Shown here piece after piece: positions 48,173-56,730 of a DNA stretch of 64,000 bases. The notes beneath the pieces were generated by a model. The model ran no database searches. It was given only the letters and a program-made list of their open reading frames with translations, and was not told the origin of the DNA. Position numbers and translations under genes: made by a program. The DNA comes from Pigmentibacter sp. JX0631 (GTDB taxonomy: Bacteria > Bdellovibrionota_B > Oligoflexia > Silvanigrellales > Silvanigrellaceae): NCBI RefSeq assembly GCF_029873255.1, contig NZ_CP123622.1:868501-932500 (forward strand). The letters run 5' to 3'. Position 1 is the first letter of the stretch. Each line of letters begins with the position of its first letter.

Positions 48173-48559
48173 ATGAATAAGGTAGTATCAAAGAAAAAGC
48201 GTGTAAAACGCAATGTTCCAACCGGTATAGCAACCATTTCAGCAAGTTTCAATAATACTATTGTTACTTTCGCTGATGCAAATGGTGATGTTATCACTTG
48301 GTCTAGTGCTGGTAGCAAGGGCTTCAAAGGCTCTCGTCGTAGCACTCCGTTTGCAGCACAGGTTGCTGCAGAAGACGCTGCTCGTAAAGCTATTGATTGT
48401 GGTATGAAAAGTTGTTCAGTAATAGTAACTGGTCCTGGTTCTGGAAGAGAATCAGCTGTACGTGCTATTTCTGCAACTGGAATCAAAGTTACGCTTATCA
48501 AAGACGCAACTCCAGTTCCACACAATGGATGCAGACCACCAAAACGTCGTAGAGTATAA
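48173..48559 (+). CDS. rpsK: 30S ribosomal protein S11
   Basis: The 128-residue platform protein starts at ATG 48173, 9 nt after GAGGT; TTG 48167 is too close. [37 protein letters not shown] and [12 protein letters not shown] are canonical. rpsD, which normally follows, is absent. Confidence 0.97.
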   Translation: MNKVVSKKKRVKRNVPTGIATISASFNNTIVTFADANGDVITWSSAGSKGFKGSRRSTPFAAQVAAEDAARKAIDCGMKSCSVIVTGPGSGRESAVRAISATGIKVTLIKDATPVPHNGCRPPKRRRV

Positions 48560-48607
48560 TAGGCTTTTTAAGTCTATGAATTTGACTCAAGAGTTGTTTA
48601 AAAAACG

Positions 48608-48633
48608 CTTAGAGATTATTTTTGATCTCTAAG
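48608..48633 (+). terminator. Terminator-like hairpin after rpsK
   Basis: CTTAGAGAT (48608-48616) pairs perfectly with ATCTCTAAG (48625-48633), loop 8 nt, followed by TCTTT. The U-tract is weak, so termination may be partial. Confidence 0.55.
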
Positions 48634-48714
48634 TCTTTAAATTCTTGATTCAATATTTTTGGCAGATTAGGGTGTCTCATTCTTACTGAACTTTTAAAAA
48701 GGTTCTAGTTTATT

Positions 48715-48743
48715 TTGACAGTACTTTTAAGCTAATGGATAAG
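48715..48743 (+). promoter_or_regulatory. Sigma70-like promoter for rpoA-rplQ
   Basis: TTGACA (48715-48720) and GATAAG (48738-48743) are spaced 17 bp. The start site near 48750 would give a ~240-nt leader before rpoA. The perfect -35 and ideal spacing support it; the -10 is 4/6. Confidence 0.5.
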
Positions 48744-48825
48744 GCAGTCAAACTTTTAACACAAGAGATAAATTGGTGTTATTAGTTTAATGCTTTATCG
48801 TTTTCTCTTGGTAAATGTTAAAAAT

Positions 48826-48851
48826 AGTGTTACAAGGCAGCTTGTAACACT
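48826..48851 (+). promoter_or_regulatory. Stem-loop in the rpoA leader
   Basis: AGTGTTACAAG (48826-48836) pairs with CTTGTAACACT (48841-48851), an 11-bp perfect stem with a GCAG loop. It is followed by a weakly T-rich stretch. It may be an attenuator or a protein-binding site controlling rpoA. Confidence 0.5.
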
Positions 48852-48992
48852 CATTCGTGTTTGTTTAATGTAACTTATTTAATAATTCCTAAGTCTTACG
48901 TTAAATACATGAATGTTGAGCCTTTATAAAAATAAAAGCTCATAAGGTACTTTGGGGCAAAATAAGAAACGGAAAAGTTGACGGAGTCAATA

Positions 48993-49982
48993 ATGCAGAG
49001 CAACTGGAAGGCGCTGTTAAAGCCGCAGTTTATTGAAAAAGAAGAAATTTCTTCTGCTTTTGGGAGATTTATAGCTAAGCCTCTTGAGCGTGGTTTTGGT
49101 ACTACGTTAGGTAACGCATTGCGTCGTGTTTTGCTTTCTTCTCTTCAAGGTGCTGCTGTTGTAGGTTTGCGCATTGAAGGAGTAGAGCATGAGTTTTCGA
49201 CAGTTCCTGACGTTTCAGAAGATGTTACAGAGATTGTTTTAAACTTAAAAGCTTTAGACGTTTGGCTCGATACAGAGGGTGAAAAAACCGCTGTTATCGA
49301 CGTTGTGGGTCCTAAAGTTGTCAGAGGTTCCGATATCATCTCAGACGGCTCTCTGCGTGTATTAAATCCAGATCACATTATATGCACTGTAGGTGCAGGC
49401 GGAAGATTTAAAGCAGAAATCACTGTTCGAACTGGTAAAGGTTATCTGACAAGTGACGCTGTAAAAGAAGGCCTACCACTCAGTGTTATACCAATTGACG
49501 CTGTCTTTTCACCTGTGAAAAGAGTTAGCTTCAGTGTATCTGATACTCGTATTGGTCAGCGCTCTGATTATAACAAACTTATCTTAGAAATCAGTACGAA
49601 TGGTGCTGTTACTTCTGAAGACGCTTTGGCTTATGCAGCTAAAATCCTTAAAGATCAGCTTTCTATCTTCATCAATTTCCAAGAGGCTGACGATGAAGTT
49701 CAAGTAGTTGATTCTATTCAAGTGGATGCGCGTTTGAATGAGAATCTTTATAAGTCGGTTGACGAACTTGAACTTTCTGTGAGAGCTGCTAATTGTCTTG
49801 AAAATGCAGGCATTCGTTATATAGGCGAGCTTGTTATTAGGACAGAAGCTGAAATGCTTAAAACTAAAAATTTTGGTCGTAAGACATTGAACGAAATTAA
49901 AGACCTCCTTGCTGAAATGGGACTCCATCTTGGCATGAAGATAGAGGGATTTGACCCTACTAAACTAAGGGATAGAATTTAG
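48993..49982 (+). CDS. rpoA: RNA polymerase subunit alpha
   Basis: The 329-residue alpha subunit starts at ATG 48993, 7 nt after GGAG; a TTG 15 bp earlier is less likely. The N-terminal dimerisation domain has [29 protein letters not shown]. The C-terminal domain that binds UP elements and activators has [21 protein letters not shown] and [27 protein letters not shown]. It is co-transcribed with rplQ. Confidence 0.99.
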   Translation: MQSNWKALLKPQFIEKEEISSAFGRFIAKPLERGFGTTLGNALRRVLLSSLQGAAVVGLRIEGVEHEFSTVPDVSEDVTEIVLNLKALDVWLDTEGEKTAVIDVVGPKVVRGSDIISDGSLRVLNPDHIICTVGAGGRFKAEITVRTGKGYLTSDAVKEGLPLSVIPIDAVFSPVKRVSFSVSDTRIGQRSDYNKLILEISTNGAVTSEDALAYAAKILKDQLSIFINFQEADDEVQVVDSIQVDARLNENLYKSVDELELSVRAANCLENAGIRYIGELVIRTEAEMLKTKNFGRKTLNEIKDLLAEMGLHLGMKIEGFDPTKLRDRI

Positions 49983-50003
49983 TCTGATTAAGGATGGAAG
50001 AAA

Positions 50004-50402
50004 ATGAGACATCGTTTAGCACATAGAAAATTAAACAGAGATTCAGCTGCACGTAAGGCACTTCTTCGTGGATTGGCAACTCAATTAATTGAGCACGGCA
50101 CAGTTGTTACAACTCTTGAAAGAGCAAAAGAACTAAGAAAAGTTGTAGAACCTCTAGTTGCTTTAGCACGTATTGACAGCGTAAATACTCGTAGAGCAGC
50201 TGCTTCTACGCTTTATAGTAAAAAAAGCGTTGGAGACCTTTTTTCTCGTGTAGCTCCTGCTAATGCACAAAGAAATGGTGGATATACTCGTATTCTAAGA
50301 CTTGGTTTCCGCCCTGGAGATCATGCACGTAGAGCGATTATTGAATTTGTTGAACCAAATGCAGTAAAAGCAGCTGAAACAGCAGCTCCCGCAGCAAACT
50401 AA
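50004..50402 (+). CDS. rplQ: 50S ribosomal protein L17
   Basis: The 132-residue L17 begins RHRLAHRKLNRDSAARKALLR. GGYTRILRLGFRPGDHARRAIIEFV is the signature, followed by a short Ala-rich tail. AAGGA precedes the ATG, 21 bp after rpoA. Last gene of the ribosomal block. Confidence 0.98.
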   Translation: MRHRLAHRKLNRDSAARKALLRGLATQLIEHGTVVTTLERAKELRKVVEPLVALARIDSVNTRRAAASTLYSKKSVGDLFSRVAPANAQRNGGYTRILRLGFRPGDHARRAIIEFVEPNAVKAAETAAPAAN

Positions 50403-50429
50403 TTCACTTCTACAATAAACTTTGTAATC

Positions 50430-50466
50430 AAAAACGGTAGGGAACTATATTTCTCTACCGTTTTTT
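50430..50466 (+). terminator. Terminator of the ribosomal/rpoA block
   Basis: CGGTAGGGAA (50435-50444) pairs with TTCTCTACCG (50451-50460), flanked by an A-run and TTTTTT. A strong rho-independent terminator 28 bp after rplQ. Confidence 0.93.
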
Positions 50467-50482
50467 ATATTTAGGAAAAAAA

Positions 50483-50836
50483 ATGACCAATTTGCCACAA
50501 TGCCCTCAATGTAATTCTAATTACACATATGAAGATGGAGCTATATTAATCTGTCCAGAATGTGGAAATGAATGGCCAAAACTTTCAACCTTGAGCGAAA
50601 ATACAGAAGATACAAATATAATCCGTGATGCACATGGAAATATTCTTCAAGATGGTGATTTTGTCTCCGTTATAAAAGATTTAAAAGTAAAAGGTTCATC
50701 TTCTTCAGTTAAAGTTGGGACAAAAGTTAAAATTATAAGACTTGTTCATGAAGGAGACCATAATATTGATTGTAAAATTGATGGATTTGGTTCAATGCAG
50801 TTAAAATCTGAATTTGTGAAAAAAATTACAAATTAA
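50483..50836 (+). CDS. YjdM/PhnA-type zinc-ribbon protein
   Basis: The 117-residue protein has an N-terminal zinc ribbon with two CxxC pairs ([14 protein letters not shown]) and the C-terminal PhnA domain: [24 protein letters not shown], and later [20 protein letters not shown]-like sequence. The family was named for alkylphosphonate use but its function is not settled. No phn genes are adjacent. AGGA precedes ATG, right after the rplQ terminator. Confidence 0.85.
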   Translation: MTNLPQCPQCNSNYTYEDGAILICPECGNEWPKLSTLSENTEDTNIIRDAHGNILQDGDFVSVIKDLKVKGSSSSVKVGTKVKIIRLVHEGDHNIDCKIDGFGSMQLKSEFVKKITN

Positions 50837-51090
50837 AATTATTTTCTTTTATTGACATCTATCTCTCACCGCTTTTATTTGATGATTATAAAAAACAGTA
50901 ATCCCTCATCTCATTTATTTCATCATTCCAATAATTAATAAAGTAATAAATACATTTATTTTATAGGAAAATAGTTATTAAATCCTCTTTCAAAAACAGT
51001 TTTTAAATTTTTTACGCAATTAATATTTCAGATTTTTTTATTAAAAGTATTAAGTTTTATACTATCTATCCGATTCACAACTGTCTTAAC

Positions 51091-51140
51091 TTCTGAGAAA
51101 GATATGATACTTAAATTCTGAGAAAGATATGATACTTAAA
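51091..51140 (+). repeat. Perfect 25-bp tandem duplication over a start codon
   Basis: Positions 51091-51115 and 51116-51140 are identical (each begins TTCTGAGAAAG and ends ATACTTAAA). Each copy carries an ATG. In the first the frame stops after five codons (TGA at the repeat junction); in the second it opens the histidine kinase gene. The 255 bp to the left (from 50837) are AT-rich without features I can support. Confidence 0.95.
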
Positions 51141-52586
51141 AAGAGTTTAGTACTTAAATTTTTGTTTAAAACTCCTAGTCAAACTAACTCTATTTTAATT
51201 GCAATTTCTATTGTTGCTCTTGCATTTATCATCCAATGGTATTTTTATAATACATTTCGAACTACTATTTTTATTGCTTTTTATCCTGCAGTATTTTTTG
51301 CATCTTTGATAACAGGAGATTATTTAGCAGGACTGATTGCTACAATATTATCTATAGTTTTGGCTATATTTGGATTTGCTCCTGAACTTGTTTTCCCAAA
51401 ACCAAATGATATTCAGCATACAAGTTGGGCTTCTATTATTTTTTTCTTTGTAATGGGTAATATATTTAGCTATGTGCAATCTGATTGTAGAAAAATTGCT
51501 GCTAAAGCTCTACAACAAGAACGAGAAATAAGAACTATTCTTGATGAATCTGCCATAGTAACTGTCACAGACTGTGACGGAAAAATTACGTTTGTAAATG
51601 ACAAATATTGTGAACTTACAGGTTATAGTAAAGAAGAATTAATTGGCAATACTCATAAAATTGTAAGTTCATCATTCCATACTTCATCTTTCTATACTGA
51701 ATTATGGAAAACAATTAGTGAAGGAAAAGTTTGGCGGGGTGAAATTTGCAATAAGAAAAAAAATGGTGATATTTACTATGAATATAATACGATAACACCA
51801 ATTCAAGATGCAAAAGGGAATATTATTAAATTTATTGCTATGCGTCTTGATATAACTGAGAAAAAAATTCGTGAAAAAGAATTAATCGAAAAATCAAAAC
51901 TGACAGCTCTTTTAGACATGGCCAATGGAATGGCGCATGAAATAAAAAACCCTCTACAAATCATCATTGGCATAATTTCCTCAATACTATCTAGAAGTAA
52001 TGAATTAAATCTTTCTATTCACAGAAAAAGCTGTGAGGATATTATGAAATCAAGTCGAAGAATATCAGAAATAATAAGTACGCTAGAAGAATTTTCTAAT
52101 GAATCTGATATAAAAATCTTCAAAGATGTTGAATTAAAAGAAATAATACATTCCACATTAAACTTATGTTATGAAAATTTTAAAGCCAGTGAAATTAATC
52201 TTAATGTTATGTCAATTCCTCAAGTTTCATTAAGATGTCAGTATAATAGAATTATTCAAGCTTTATGGCAATTATTAAGCAATTCTAGAGACGCAATTTT
52301 ACCGTTACGAGAAAGATGGATTAACATTGATTTTTCATTAGGAGAAAATGATTTTAAGATTATTATTTCTGATTCAGGAAAAAATATTCCAAAAGAAATT
52401 TCAGATAAAATGAAAACTCCTTTTTTCACAACTAAATCAGAAAAAAAACATTTAGGGTTAGGTCTTTCTGTAGCAGATAGTATTTTAAGGAATCATGGAG
52501 GAAAGATTGAAATTGATACTTACTCTGACACAACTAAAATAATATTAGTTTTTCCTATTATTCTTATAACTTTTCAATTTGAATAA
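51129..52586 (+). CDS. Membrane PAS sensor histidine kinase (orphan)
   Basis: The 485-residue kinase has an N-terminal membrane domain of three to four helices (about residues 20-115) resembling DUF4118/KdpD-type sensors. A PAS domain follows (130-245, ILDESAIVTVTDCDGKITFVN, then DITEKK). HisKA has His270 in GMAHEIKNPL, and the ATPase has N-box WQLLSNSRDAI and G-box LGLGLSVADSILRNHGG. It is of the NtrB/hybrid-like class but has no receiver. No response regulator is adjacent, so the partner lies elsewhere. The start codon is in the second copy of a 25-bp duplication with only a weak ribosome site (GAGAAAG). Confidence 0.88.
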   Translation: MILKKSLVLKFLFKTPSQTNSILIAISIVALAFIIQWYFYNTFRTTIFIAFYPAVFFASLITGDYLAGLIATILSIVLAIFGFAPELVFPKPNDIQHTSWASIIFFFVMGNIFSYVQSDCRKIAAKALQQEREIRTILDESAIVTVTDCDGKITFVNDKYCELTGYSKEELIGNTHKIVSSSFHTSSFYTELWKTISEGKVWRGEICNKKKNGDIYYEYNTITPIQDAKGNIIKFIAMRLDITEKKIREKELIEKSKLTALLDMANGMAHEIKNPLQIIIGIISSILSRSNELNLSIHRKSCEDIMKSSRRISEIISTLEEFSNESDIKIFKDVELKEIIHSTLNLCYENFKASEINLNVMSIPQVSLRCQYNRIIQALWQLLSNSRDAILPLRERWINIDFSLGENDFKIIISDSGKNIPKEISDKMKTPFFTTKSEKKHLGLGLSVADSILRNHGGKIEIDTYSDTTKIILVFPIILITFQFE

Positions 52587-52731
52587 TTTACAAATAAATA
52601 AAAATTTTTTCTTTTATTTAAGTATTTTCAATCCTTAATTTTTATCAATATTTTCATTTTGTTATGTTATCACTCTTTCATCTAATTTATTCAGTATGTT
52701 TGCAGTTTGAGAAGATAAGAAAAATAATATT

Positions 52732-52751
52732 TATATCGCTTGCAATATAAT
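52732..52751 (+). promoter_or_regulatory. Candidate OhrR operator upstream of ohrR
   Basis: TATATCGCTTGCAATATAAT is an imperfect palindrome overlapping a TATAAT -10 (52746-52751). It shares 15 of 20 positions with a site before ohr, as expected for autoregulation by OhrR. Confidence 0.6.
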
Positions 52752-52786
52752 CTATAACGATGTATTATGAATCCAGGAGGTTTCTT

Positions 52787-53218
52787 GTGACCCTAGAATT
52801 AGACAAACAGCTTTGTTTTTTGGTGTATTCCACTTCTCTTGCTTTTAATAAAGTCTATTACAAGCTACTGAAAGAGTTAGGAATTACATATCCCCAATAT
52901 CTGGTCATGCTCTTGTTGTGGGAAAAGCAACCGCAAACTGTTTCCATGCTCTGTTCTAGTTTATTTTTAGAAACAAGCACAGTTACACCTCTTTTAAAAC
53001 GGTTAGAAGCTCTTAATTTAATTGAAAGGAGACGAGAAAAAACAGATGAAAGGCAAGTCAACATTTCATTAACTGAAGCTGGAAAAAAGCTTGAAAGCAA
53101 AGCAAAATTGATACCTCAATTGCTAGAAAACTCAAGCAATCTATCAAGCAGTGAAATGCAGCAAGTCATGAAAGGCTTGATAAAACTGAGAACAGCTTTG
53201 AATGTAAGTAATTTTTAA
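52787..53218 (+). CDS. ohrR: Organic-peroxide-sensing MarR-family repressor OhrR
   Basis: I start at GTG 52787, which has AGGAGG upstream; ATG 52760 would add nine residues. The 143-residue protein opens with LDKQLCFLVYSTSLAF, which carries the peroxide-sensing Cys in its family position, then YYKLLKELGITYPQYLVMLLLWE. The winged helix is SSLFLETSTVTPLLKRLEALNLIERRR with DERQVNISLT. Oxidation of that Cys by organic peroxides releases DNA in OhrR proteins. It precedes ohr by 67 bp with its own operator. Confidence 0.93.
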   Translation: MTLELDKQLCFLVYSTSLAFNKVYYKLLKELGITYPQYLVMLLLWEKQPQTVSMLCSSLFLETSTVTPLLKRLEALNLIERRREKTDERQVNISLTEAGKKLESKAKLIPQLLENSSNLSSSEMQQVMKGLIKLRTALNVSNF

Positions 53219-53238
53219 GATTCAATTTTTTTAATTTT

Positions 53239-53258
53239 TATATCGTTCAAGATATAAT
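53239..53258 (+). promoter_or_regulatory. Candidate OhrR operator upstream of ohr
   Basis: TATATCGTTCAAGATATAAT overlaps a TATAAT -10 (53253-53258) and matches the ohrR-upstream site at 15 of 20 positions. OhrR bound here would block the ohr promoter. Confidence 0.6.
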
Positions 53259-53285
53259 ATAACACGATTTAAAGGAGACATTTTT

Positions 53286-53708
53286 ATGTTAGATAAAGTA
53301 CTATATAGTGCAAGCGCTAAAGCAACTGGCGGAAGAGACGGAAAAGCCGAAACTCTAGACGGTAAAGTAAAGTTAAATCTTTCAGTTCCAAAAGAACTTG
53401 GTGGTGATGGCGGAGCAGGATCAAATCCAGAACAATTGTTTGCAATGGGATACAGCGCTTGCTTTTTAGGTGCAATGCGGCATGTGGCTGGAGCTGAAAA
53501 AGTTCAGCTCCCAGCAGACACCAGCATTGAAGGAAATGTGGGAATAGGTCCAATTCCTAATGGATTTGGAATTGAAGTTGAATTAAAAATTCATGTCCCA
53601 AATATGGATAAAAGCAAAGTAAAAGAAATTGTTGATAAAGCGCATATCGTTTGTCCCTATTCAAATGCTACGCGCAATAATATCCAAGTTAAATTAACAG
53701 TAATTTAA
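53286..53708 (+). CDS. ohr: Organic hydroperoxide resistance protein Ohr
   Basis: The 140-residue thiol peroxidase of the Ohr/OsmC family reduces organic and fatty-acid hydroperoxides using lipoyl or dithiol donors. The two active Cys are in GYSACF and HIVCPYSNATR. GGDGGAGSNPEQLFAMGYSACF is the signature. AAAGGAG precedes the ATG. It is regulated by the neighbouring OhrR through matched sites. Confidence 0.96.
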   Translation: MLDKVLYSASAKATGGRDGKAETLDGKVKLNLSVPKELGGDGGAGSNPEQLFAMGYSACFLGAMRHVAGAEKVQLPADTSIEGNVGIGPIPNGFGIEVELKIHVPNMDKSKVKEIVDKAHIVCPYSNATRNNIQVKLTVI

Positions 53709-53738
53709 TTCCTGTTAATTTAACTTTATCAAATGAAT

Positions 53739-55748
53739 TTATAAATTTTTTTGTTCTAAATTATTTAATAAGTTCAATAAACTTCCAGCAACTTCTTGTA
53801 CCGTTTCTTTACTGATCCAGTCAGGTAAATTCTCTTTTTCTGTTGGAGGCGAAATTTTAAACTCCAATAAATTAACAGATTCTGCTGGATCATGATTTAA
53901 ATGGTACATTTCCCATTCATCTTTTTCTACACCAGATGGATCAAAATATCTTACCAATTTGTATTCCTCAGTTCTAACGCAACGGACATGGTTCGGTTGT
54001 TTTACCGCTCCAGGTTCTAATTCACTTACGAATTTTCCGGGAAATGTCCCTTTCCGCACTGCTTCTACAGCCGCTTTATAAACGTTATAATCTTCCAATT
54101 TTAAGCTTTCATAGGCTTGCCATGAACTTGATAATGGAGCCGTAATTTCATCATCAGTGATAAAAAGAATTCCTCGTCTTTTAGATCCATCTTTCTCTTT
54201 TACAATGCCATCATGTTGATGATTTAAAATAATTGAAGAAAGATCAATTCCTGGTAGTGGTGGATTTGGACGATTTTTTAAAGCAGTCTGTGCAATTTCT
54301 TCTCTTTTTGCTTCTGAAATACCTGCCAATCCTAAAATAGTAGGTAAAATATCTATGTGGCTTGTTAATGAATGCACTTCTCGCATACCATTTTCACGCA
54401 AAGATGATGCTTGTATTGAAGGAGGAAGCTTTATTACTGCGGGAACATGAATTACTTCATCATAAGCAGAATGCCATTTTTCCATCATCATATGATGCGC
54501 TGCCCCATATTCACCATGATCAGTAACAAAAATAACAATTGTATTATCTGCCTGACCTGTTTCTTCCAATGTCTGTAAAACTTTATTGATTTGCACATCC
54601 ATTAAGCTATGCAAGTAAGCATAAAACTGAATAAATTTTGCTGAAACTTCTTCTTTATTTTCTGTCAAAGCAAATGGAATTGAACTTCTTAAAGCAACAT
54701 TAACGGCATAATTAAGAATATTTTCTTGAGAAATTGTCCCAGCGGCAGCAACACTTTTTGCTTCATTTAATCCCATTTTTGCACTTAAAGCTAAACCCAT
54801 TTTGTAAGCATAATCTTTCTGACAAGATGGTTTATCATCTAAGGATTCTAAAAGAGTAGGTACTAAATTTGAATTTGCCTGCGGAAATCCAAATTCATTA
54901 AGCTCTACTTGCATACTTCCAGCTAAAGGAACTAACGAACGTTGTCCTTGTTTTGGTACATCCAATGGCCCTAATGGCGACTGGGAACTATTTACATTTG
55001 GATTTGTACTTGGAAGAGCTCGTGCGGTTACTGCAGGATAAGTTGCAATATCATGCGGATTAACAAACGAAACAACCGCAAACCATGGAGCGGTTTTTGC
55101 AGGATTTGGCACTTCTCCTAAAGGATCATTCTCCTCTTGCATAGAAACAGAAATACCATATGGCGCGCCTAATGCTTCTCTTTGCAGAAAATTGCATGCG
55201 CTACTCGCAAAAATGGGGTCACGGTAAATTCCTAAATTATTCATTAAAGAACCATGTGGCTCTGGATACGAAAGTTCCCAATTACTGAAACCAAATTCTT
55301 TTAAAGAGGTAACAGAGGGATGAGAAATATGCCACTTACCAAAATAATGTGTTCTGTAACCTGCTGACTGCATCCAGTTACCTAAAGTAGGGATACCGTT
55401 TTTTGTTAACCACGGAAATTGAAATGCATCACCACTTTTAAAAATTCCATCAGTTTGAGTTAAACCTGTTCTCGTTCCATATTGTCCAGTAAACAGTGCA
55501 GAGCGGCTCGGGACACAAGCACTAGATGCAATCATGTGATTTTTTAAAACAACAGCATTTTTTCTTAAATTTAATAATCCTGGGAAAAATTGGAGATATG
55601 GATTATCCGACGTTATTTCATCTTGAAATCCTAGAATTGCTTTTAAATGATTATCAAACCCTTCTTGTTGGTTTGTTAATTTTCCTGGGTATCTATATTG
55701 ATCAGCAATAATTAAAAGAATATTCTTTTGTTTTTCAATAGAACTCAT
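53739..55748 (-). CDS. Sulfatase-family hydrolase (cytoplasmic)
   Basis: The 669-residue protein is an alkaline-phosphatase-superfamily sulfatase. Metal ligands open the chain (IIADQYR). The nucleophile motif is C78-V-P-S-R82 followed by SALFTGQYGTRTG, where Cys would be converted to formylglycine. YFGKWHISHP carries the conserved Lys/His, and VTDHGEYG the metal-binding Asp-His. No signal peptide is present, which suggests cytoplasmic action, as in choline-sulfatase-like enzymes. A formylglycine-generating enzyme is not encoded in this window. GGAG precedes the ATG. The substrate is unknown. Confidence 0.85.
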   Translation of the reverse strand: MSSIEKQKNILLIIADQYRYPGKLTNQQEGFDNHLKAILGFQDEITSDNPYLQFFPGLLNLRKNAVVLKNHMIASSACVPSRSALFTGQYGTRTGLTQTDGIFKSGDAFQFPWLTKNGIPTLGNWMQSAGYRTHYFGKWHISHPSVTSLKEFGFSNWELSYPEPHGSLMNNLGIYRDPIFASSACNFLQREALGAPYGISVSMQEENDPLGEVPNPAKTAPWFAVVSFVNPHDIATYPAVTARALPSTNPNVNSSQSPLGPLDVPKQGQRSLVPLAGSMQVELNEFGFPQANSNLVPTLLESLDDKPSCQKDYAYKMGLALSAKMGLNEAKSVAAAGTISQENILNYAVNVALRSSIPFALTENKEEVSAKFIQFYAYLHSLMDVQINKVLQTLEETGQADNTIVIFVTDHGEYGAAHHMMMEKWHSAYDEVIHVPAVIKLPPSIQASSLRENGMREVHSLTSHIDILPTILGLAGISEAKREEIAQTALKNRPNPPLPGIDLSSIILNHQHDGIVKEKDGSKRRGILFITDDEITAPLSSSWQAYESLKLEDYNVYKAAVEAVRKGTFPGKFVSELEPGAVKQPNHVRCVRTEEYKLVRYFDPSGVEKDEWEMYHLNHDPAESVNLLEFKISPPTEKENLPDWISKETVQEVAGSLLNLLNNLEQKNL

Positions 55749-56117
55749 ATTTTTTCTCCATTTAAAAATGAATTCAGTTAATAACTAGGTTGCAAATTCG
55801 TTCAGGAAAAATCAAAGAAAATTAACACTTAAGTAATAATTATTCAAGATAATTGAATTTATATTATCTATTAATTTATTTTTCATTTTTAAGAAAAAAT
55901 ACTTTTTAATTTTATTCTTTGTATAATTTGAATAATTTATTTATTAAAAATTAAGAAAATAATATAAATCATAAAATAAATTGATGTATTTATTTTTTTA
56001 AAGTATTTTAAAATTTTGTTGCTTATATTAATTAGTTTCTCCCTTGGAAGAAAAACTAATTAATATAAATTTTACTTCAAAAAGTTTTAAAATCTTTTTC
56101 AATAAAAGGATAAATTT
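55749..56117. other. AT-rich intergenic region with a long hairpin
   Basis: About 370 bp between the divergent sulfatase and DUF2165 genes. No ORF or RNA gene is supported. It contains the 16-bp perfect inverted repeat listed next. Confidence 0.5.
56023..56068. repeat. 16-bp perfect inverted repeat
   Basis: TTATATTAATTAGTTT (56023-56038) and AAACTAATTAATATAA (56053-56068) are exact complements around a 14-nt loop, 50 bp before the DUF2165 start. It lacks GC pairs and a U-tract placement typical of terminators; an operator or cruciform is possible. Confidence 0.7.
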
Positions 56118-56627
56118 ATGTTTCAAATGCAAAAATTAGAACGTGTTTGCAAAATAGTATTTGTGTCTATGTTTTCATTCTATATGAGCATTGTAGCATT
56201 AAACAATATTCTAGACTTCAACTCAAATTATGAATTTGTCAAACATGTATTGCTTATGGATACCACTTTTAAAAACAACCAACTTTTAGGCAGATCGATT
56301 TCATCACCTGAAATTCATTTAATTTTCTATGTTTCGTTAATCACCTATGAAATACTTACTGCTATTTTAGGTTGGATAGGAACTTATTTTATGCTTAAAA
56401 ACTTTAATAAAAGTATTAAACTATTTCACAATTCAAAAAAATTCGCACTAATAGGATTAATGTTAAATCTTATTATGTGCTTCTTTGCTTTTAACACCAT
56501 CGGCGGTGAATGGTTTTTAATGTGGCAATCTCCACAATGGAACGGAGTAACAGTAGCACGATCTATGTTCGTTGTTATTTTTATTATTTTTATATATATC
56601 TTCAAAAAAGAAGAAGAAATAAGCTAA
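56118..56627 (+). CDS. DUF2165-family small membrane protein
   Basis: The 169-residue protein has four hydrophobic helices. The segment DFNSNYEFVKHVLLMDTTF, the later SSPEIHLIFY and YEILTAILGWIGTYFML, and GGEWFLMWQSPQWNG match DUF2165. The function of the family is unknown. AAGGA precedes ATG. Neighbours do not suggest a role. Confidence 0.8.
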   Translation: MFQMQKLERVCKIVFVSMFSFYMSIVALNNILDFNSNYEFVKHVLLMDTTFKNNQLLGRSISSPEIHLIFYVSLITYEILTAILGWIGTYFMLKNFNKSIKLFHNSKKFALIGLMLNLIMCFFAFNTIGGEWFLMWQSPQWNGVTVARSMFVVIFIIFIYIFKKEEEIS

Positions 56628-56730
56628 TTTTTTAATCCATCTATAAATATTTTTCATACCTTCTAGTGTTACCTAATTTTTAAAAATTGTAATAGAATGG
56701 TTGGTATTCTTTTCATGAGAAGGTGTGGAA

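Larger units (their letters stand above)
48560..48992 (+). other. 430-bp non-coding gap in place of rpsD
   Basis: No supported gene lies between rpsK and rpoA, where rpsD normally sits. The gap contains a terminator-like hairpin, a promoter candidate and a second stem-loop, listed separately. No remnant of S4 protein sequence is recognisable in any frame. Confidence 0.7.

Noticed and set aside
48560-48992. Frameshifted or decayed rpsD pseudogene
   Set aside because: None of the six frames shows S4 motifs; the gap is too short for the gene (about 620 bp).
51129-52586. Adjacent phytochrome-kinase pair
   Set aside because: The PAS kinase is 47 kb from the phytochrome module and separated by the ribosomal block; a link is only a guess.
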